Made by a program: the position numbers and the translations under genes. The notes beneath the pieces are model-generated. The model did no database searches. It was not told the DNA's origin and saw only the letters and a list, made by a program, of their open reading frames with translations. Below are positions 61,208 to 64,000 of a stretch of 64,000 bases of DNA, in pieces (position 1 is the stretch's first letter; every line of letters begins with the position of its first letter). Source of the DNA: Actinorhabdospora filicis (GTDB lineage: Bacteria; Actinomycetota; Actinomycetes; Mycobacteriales; Micromonosporaceae); contig NZ_BSTX01000006.1 of assembly GCF_030269765.1 (NCBI RefSeq), forward strand, positions 62,001-126,000, read 5' to 3'.

Positions 61208-61725
61208 ACCCGCGCGACCGCGAGCATGATCCGCGCCAGCCACGACAGCAGCCACGCCATGACCATCGGCGCCAGCAGCAGGAACGCACCGGCCGCAGCC
61301 CACTGCATCCACGTCGGGTCGGGGTACCGCTCCAGCAGCCGCTCGGCGAGCAGCGCGCCGCCCACGGTGAACACGAGGGTGAGGAGGAGCTCCAGGGCGC
61401 GGCCCGTCCACCAGCCGCGACGGCGGCGCGCCTTGATGAACCCGATGTAGGTCGCGCGCGCCAGCAGCGCGGTGAAGACGGCGAGGACGAGGCCGCGCGG
61501 CGGCCCGATCCACCACGACCCGAGCCACCCGAGGCCGATCGCGACGGGCCACTCGATCCATACGCGCGCGTTCCACAGGGTGCGGTGCTGGTCGCGCTGG
61601 TGATAGGGATCCATCCACGCGGTGTGGTACCCGGAGTAGACCACGGCGAGCGCCGCCCACGGGATGAGCAGGACCAGGACCTGTGCGACCGCCATCGCCG
61701 TCACGGGGATCCACCAGCTGAGCAC
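61204..61725 (-). CDS. Multi-pass membrane protein, 173 aa
   Basis: GTG 61725 is chosen because CAGGAGG lies 5 bp upstream; the longer frame to 61836 starts in basic low-complexity sequence. About four to five transmembrane helices are visible, the first SWWIPVTAMAVAQVLVLLIPWAALAVV. Between them lie the loop YHTAWMDPYHQRDQHRTLWNARVW and a strongly basic loop KARRRRGWWTGR. I recognise no family. It is convergent with the aldolase-like gene (4-bp overlap). Confidence 0.7.
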   Translation of the reverse strand: MLSWWIPVTAMAVAQVLVLLIPWAALAVVYSGYHTAWMDPYHQRDQHRTLWNARVWIEWPVAIGLGWLGSWWIGPPRGLVLAVFTALLARATYIGFIKARRRRGWWTGRALELLLTLVFTVGGALLAERLLERYPDPTWMQWAAAGAFLLLAPMVMAWLLSWLARIMLAVARV

Positions 61726-61817
61726 GCGCGCCTCCTGTCCGAGCCGATGTTCGAGTATCGGGTGAGCGGGATCATCGCGGCCTGCCCGAAAGGGCCGATC
61801 TCGCGTACCTTTGCCGC

Positions 61818-62978
61818 GTGCTGCGGAACTTCTCACCGTCCGCCCTCGTCCGCCGGTACGGGTTGCTGGTGGCCGGACTGACCCTGGGCGCGCTGACCGC
61901 GGCGGCTCACCTGCTGTTCCTCATCGGTTCGGGACTCGCCTACGTCTTCGCCGCGCCCTTCCCCGGCGCGCGGACGGCGGTGCGGCGCGCGATCCTGGCC
62001 CGCGCGCACGCCTTCGCGCGGCTGGAGCTGCGGCGGCTCCAGCGCTTCTTCGGCGATCCGGGCACGCTGGCCTACTCCGGCCGCCGGGTGCTGCTGTACC
62101 TGGCCACGCGCCTGTGGGTGGGTGCCGCCGGTGGCCTGATCGTGTTCCTGCTGGTCATGGGGGGTGGCCTGGCCGGGGTGCTGGTGGCGCAGCTGCTGGA
62201 CGGCGCCTTCAACGACGGCCCGGGCCTGTTCGTGGTGAACGTGTTCCTGGGGCTGGTGCTGCTGTTCGTGGACGTGCAGGGCATGTCGGGGCTGGCGGTG
62301 GTCGAGCGGCGTCTGGCGCGCGACCTCCTCGGTCCCAGCGGCACCGAGGAGCTGGAGCGGCGGGTCGGCGAGCTGGCGGCCAGCCGCGCGGCGGTGGTCG
62401 CGGCGGTCAACGACGAGCGGCGGCGCATCGAGCGGGTGCTGCACGACGGCGTCCAGCAGCGGCTGGTGGCCCTGGGGATGCTGCTGGGACGCGCCCGGCG
62501 CGGCGGCGACCCCGAACGCGCCGCCGACCTGGTCCGGCAGGCGCATGAGGAGACCGCCGAGATCCTGCGCGAGCTGCGCGACGTGTCGTGGCGGGTGTTC
62601 CCAGCGGCGCTGGACGACGGTGGGCTGCGCCCGGCGCTGGAGGCGGTCGTCGAGCGCAGCGCGATCCCGGTGCGGTTGTCCTACGGGCTCTCCGGCAGAC
62701 TGTCGGCCGACCTGGAGACGGTCGCCTACTTCGTGGTGAGCGAGTCGGTGACCAACGCGGCCAAACACGCCGCCCCCGAGTGGATCGAGGTGGACGTGCG
62801 CGCCGAGGATGAGCGGCTGACGGTGACCGTCACCGACCCGGGCCAAGGCGGCGCCGACGCCACCGGCGGCGGGCTGTCGGGCCTGGCGCGCCGGGTCGCG
62901 GCGGCCGACGGGGAGTTCGCCGTCGACAGCCCCACCGGCGGCCCGACCGTGGTGCGGGCGGTGCTGCCGTGCGCCTGA
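61818..62978 (+). CDS. Sensor histidine kinase (NarL-type, HisKA_3), 386 aa
   Basis: GTG 61818 starts a membrane-anchored kinase. Hydrophobic segments at about 14-48 and 100-155 form the sensor part. The DHp helix NDERRRIERVLHDGVQQRLV carries the phospho-accepting H209, and the HATPase_c domain has the N-box SESVTNAAKHA and a glycine-rich GGGLSGLARRV. It phosphorylates the response regulator whose gene overlaps it by 10 bp. The input signal is unknown. Confidence 0.93.
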   Translation: MLRNFSPSALVRRYGLLVAGLTLGALTAAAHLLFLIGSGLAYVFAAPFPGARTAVRRAILARAHAFARLELRRLQRFFGDPGTLAYSGRRVLLYLATRLWVGAAGGLIVFLLVMGGGLAGVLVAQLLDGAFNDGPGLFVVNVFLGLVLLFVDVQGMSGLAVVERRLARDLLGPSGTEELERRVGELAASRAAVVAAVNDERRRIERVLHDGVQQRLVALGMLLGRARRGGDPERAADLVRQAHEETAEILRELRDVSWRVFPAALDDGGLRPALEAVVERSAIPVRLSYGLSGRLSADLETVAYFVVSESVTNAAKHAAPEWIEVDVRAEDERLTVTVTDPGQGGADATGGGLSGLARRVAAADGEFAVDSPTGGPTVVRAVLPCA

Positions 62979-63616
62979 TCGTCGCCGAGGACTCCACACT
63001 GCTGCGCGAGGGGCTGGTCCGGCTGCTGGCCGAGGAGGGCCACGAGGTCGCCGCCGCCGTGGGGGACGCCGATGAGCTGATGGCCGCCCTGGCGGCCGTG
63101 GGGGACGTCGACGCGGTCACCGTGGACGTCCGGATGCCGCCGACCCACACCGACGAGGGCCTGCGGGCGGCGCTGCGGATCCGCGAGGAGCGGCCCGGGG
63201 TGGGCGTCCTGGTGCTGTCGCAGTACGTGGAGAAGCGCTACGCCACCGAGCTGATCACCGGTCACTCCGGCGGGGTGGGCTACCTGCTCAAGGACCGCGT
63301 CATGCACGTCGGGGAGTTCCTGGACGCCCTGGAGCGCGTCGGGCGCGGGGGAGCGGCCTTCGACCCGGAGGTCGTGCGGCAGCTGGTGGCCCGTACCTCG
63401 CATCGCGATCCCCTGGCGACGCTCACCCCGCGCGAGACGGAGGTCCTGGAGGTCATGGCCCAGGGGTGGACGAACGCGCGCATCGCCGAGGAGCTGCACA
63501 TGTCCCTCAGCGCGGTGGAGAAGCACGCGGCGGCCATCTTCGGCAAGCTCGGGCTGACCCGGGGCGAGGGGTACAGCCGCCGCGTGCTGGCGGTGCTGCG
63601 CTACCTGGACTCGTGA
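62969..63616 (+). CDS. Response regulator, NarL/LuxR type, 215 aa
   Basis: The receiver domain (1-120) contains the acidic pair E7-D8, phospho-acceptor D53 (VTVDVRMPP) and K104-type lysine in YLLKDRV. The LuxR helix-turn-helix (LTPRETEVLEVMAQGWTNARIAEELHMSLSAVEKHAAAIFGKLGL) follows at about 150-200. GTG 62969 overlaps the kinase gene, so the two are a coupled pair. Its 3' end overlaps the DedA gene by 16 bp on the opposite strand. Confidence 0.95.
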   Translation: MRLIVAEDSTLLREGLVRLLAEEGHEVAAAVGDADELMAALAAVGDVDAVTVDVRMPPTHTDEGLRAALRIREERPGVGVLVLSQYVEKRYATELITGHSGGVGYLLKDRVMHVGEFLDALERVGRGGAAFDPEVVRQLVARTSHRDPLATLTPRETEVLEVMAQGWTNARIAEELHMSLSAVEKHAAAIFGKLGLTRGEGYSRRVLAVLRYLDS

Positions 63617-64000
63617 CGCCCGCGCGGCGCGCGCAACCTGGCCACCACGAACCACACGAACGCGATCACCACCGCGACGATGACCACTTTGGACAGCACG
63701 CCGACGTAGGTCTCCACCAGGTCCCAGCTCTCGCCGAGGTAGAAACCGGCCAGCACGAGCACGGAGTTCCAGATGAGGCTGCCGATGGCGGTGTAGAGCA
63801 GGAACACCGGCAGGGGCATGCGGGAGACGCCCGCGGGGATCGAGATGAGGCTGCGGAAGATCGGGATCATCCGGCCCAGGAACACCGCCTTGCGCCCGTG
63901 CCGCTGGAACCACGCCTCGGTCTTGTCGACGTCGGAGAGCTTGATCAGCGGCAGCTTCGCCGCGATCGCCCGGACCCGGTCGCGGCCCAGCCACGCGCCG
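63601..64000 (-). CDS. DedA/VTT-family membrane protein, 5' end beyond the window
   Basis: The minus-strand frame is open from the window edge to the stop at 63601. Visible residues include GAWLGRDRVRAIAAKL, FQRHGRKAVFLGRMIPIFRSLISIPAGVSRMPL and YTAIGSLIWNSVLVLAGFYLG. These carry the conserved F-x-G-R-x-x-P-x-x-R and G-x-x-x-M-x-x-x-x-F core of DedA proteins, lipid transporters/scramblases of the cytoplasmic membrane. At least 130 residues are present; the first helices and the start are missing. Confidence 0.9.
   Translation of the reverse strand, partial: GAWLGRDRVRAIAAKLPLIKLSDVDKTEAWFQRHGRKAVFLGRMIPIFRSLISIPAGVSRMPLPVFLLYTAIGSLIWNSVLVLAGFYLGESWDLVETYVGVLSKVVIVAVVIAFVWFVVARLRAPRGRHESR

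Overview
The window is very GC-rich, uses many GTG starts and overlapping start/stop codons, and carries actinomycete families (AfsR/SARP regulator, DUF6458, GH71 secreted hydrolase, P450 plus 3Fe-4S ferredoxin pair). It comes from a filamentous or related actinobacterium. A Streptosporangiales/Thermomonosporaceae-type genome is my guess from gene content only. I saw no tRNA, rRNA, transposase, integrase or phage packaging gene.

Left flank (1-4430): a compact divergent cluster of four ligase-type genes. One strand carries an ATP-grasp protein and a PaaK-like adenylate-forming enzyme (cut by the window edge); the other carries two further ATP-grasp proteins, ended by a strong terminator. The divergent control region holds 11-bp-spaced direct repeats of the kind bound by SARP regulators. 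It looks like a small amide- or peptide-forming natural-product locus.

4431-14750: accessory metabolism and regulation. It holds a small secreted protein, a secreted GH71 glycosidase, an aldo/keto reductase behind a MerR-type 19-bp-spacer promoter, a DUF4097 protein, a P450/ferredoxin operon divergent from an HTH-MarR regulator across a shared palindrome, and a CRISPR-like relic with a G-rich hexamer array. A secreted pentapeptide-repeat protein, an MFS exporter divergent from a LysR regulator, and a membrane-anchored protein follow.

14944-43440: the centrepiece, a 28.5-kb contractile injection system (eCIS/phage-tail-like particle) of 19 same-strand genes, almost all joined by 4-bp ATGA/GTGA overlaps. 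Order: sheath, tube, zinc-ribbon baseplate protein, Pro-rich protein, DUF4255 cap protein, AAA+ ATPase, 88-aa protein, a giant 2336-aa protein, DUF4157-OmpA protein, CIS tube-initiator family, LysM/gp53-like, gp27 hub, gp5 spike, PAAR-like tip, gp25, two gpJ/gp6 wedge proteins, tail protein I, and a DUF6519 fibre-like protein with an Ig-like domain. There is no capsid, portal, terminase, integrase or lysis gene, so this is a domesticated injection machine and not a prophage. The 2336-aa protein sits where a tape measure or cargo would be expected but is largely beta-rich; it is the most interesting unknown here.

43494-64000: ordinary chromosomal genes. These include two small membrane proteins (one behind a hairpin that covers its ribosome-binding site), SDR, a cation efflux (CDF) transporter with an operator inside its promoter, methyltransferase, SLT-like lipoprotein, NUDIX/NrtR-like regulator, pyrF with an altered active-site residue, and a 951-aa AfsR-type regulator. 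Next come an orphan thioesterase-like protein lacking its nucleophile and a 1.4-kb non-coding stretch packed with three different tandem-repeat arrays. The right end holds an aldo/keto reductase divergent from a TetR regulator, small HTH genes, LysR divergent from a D-arabinono-lactone oxidase/PLP aldolase pair, a two-component system, and a DedA protein cut by the window end.
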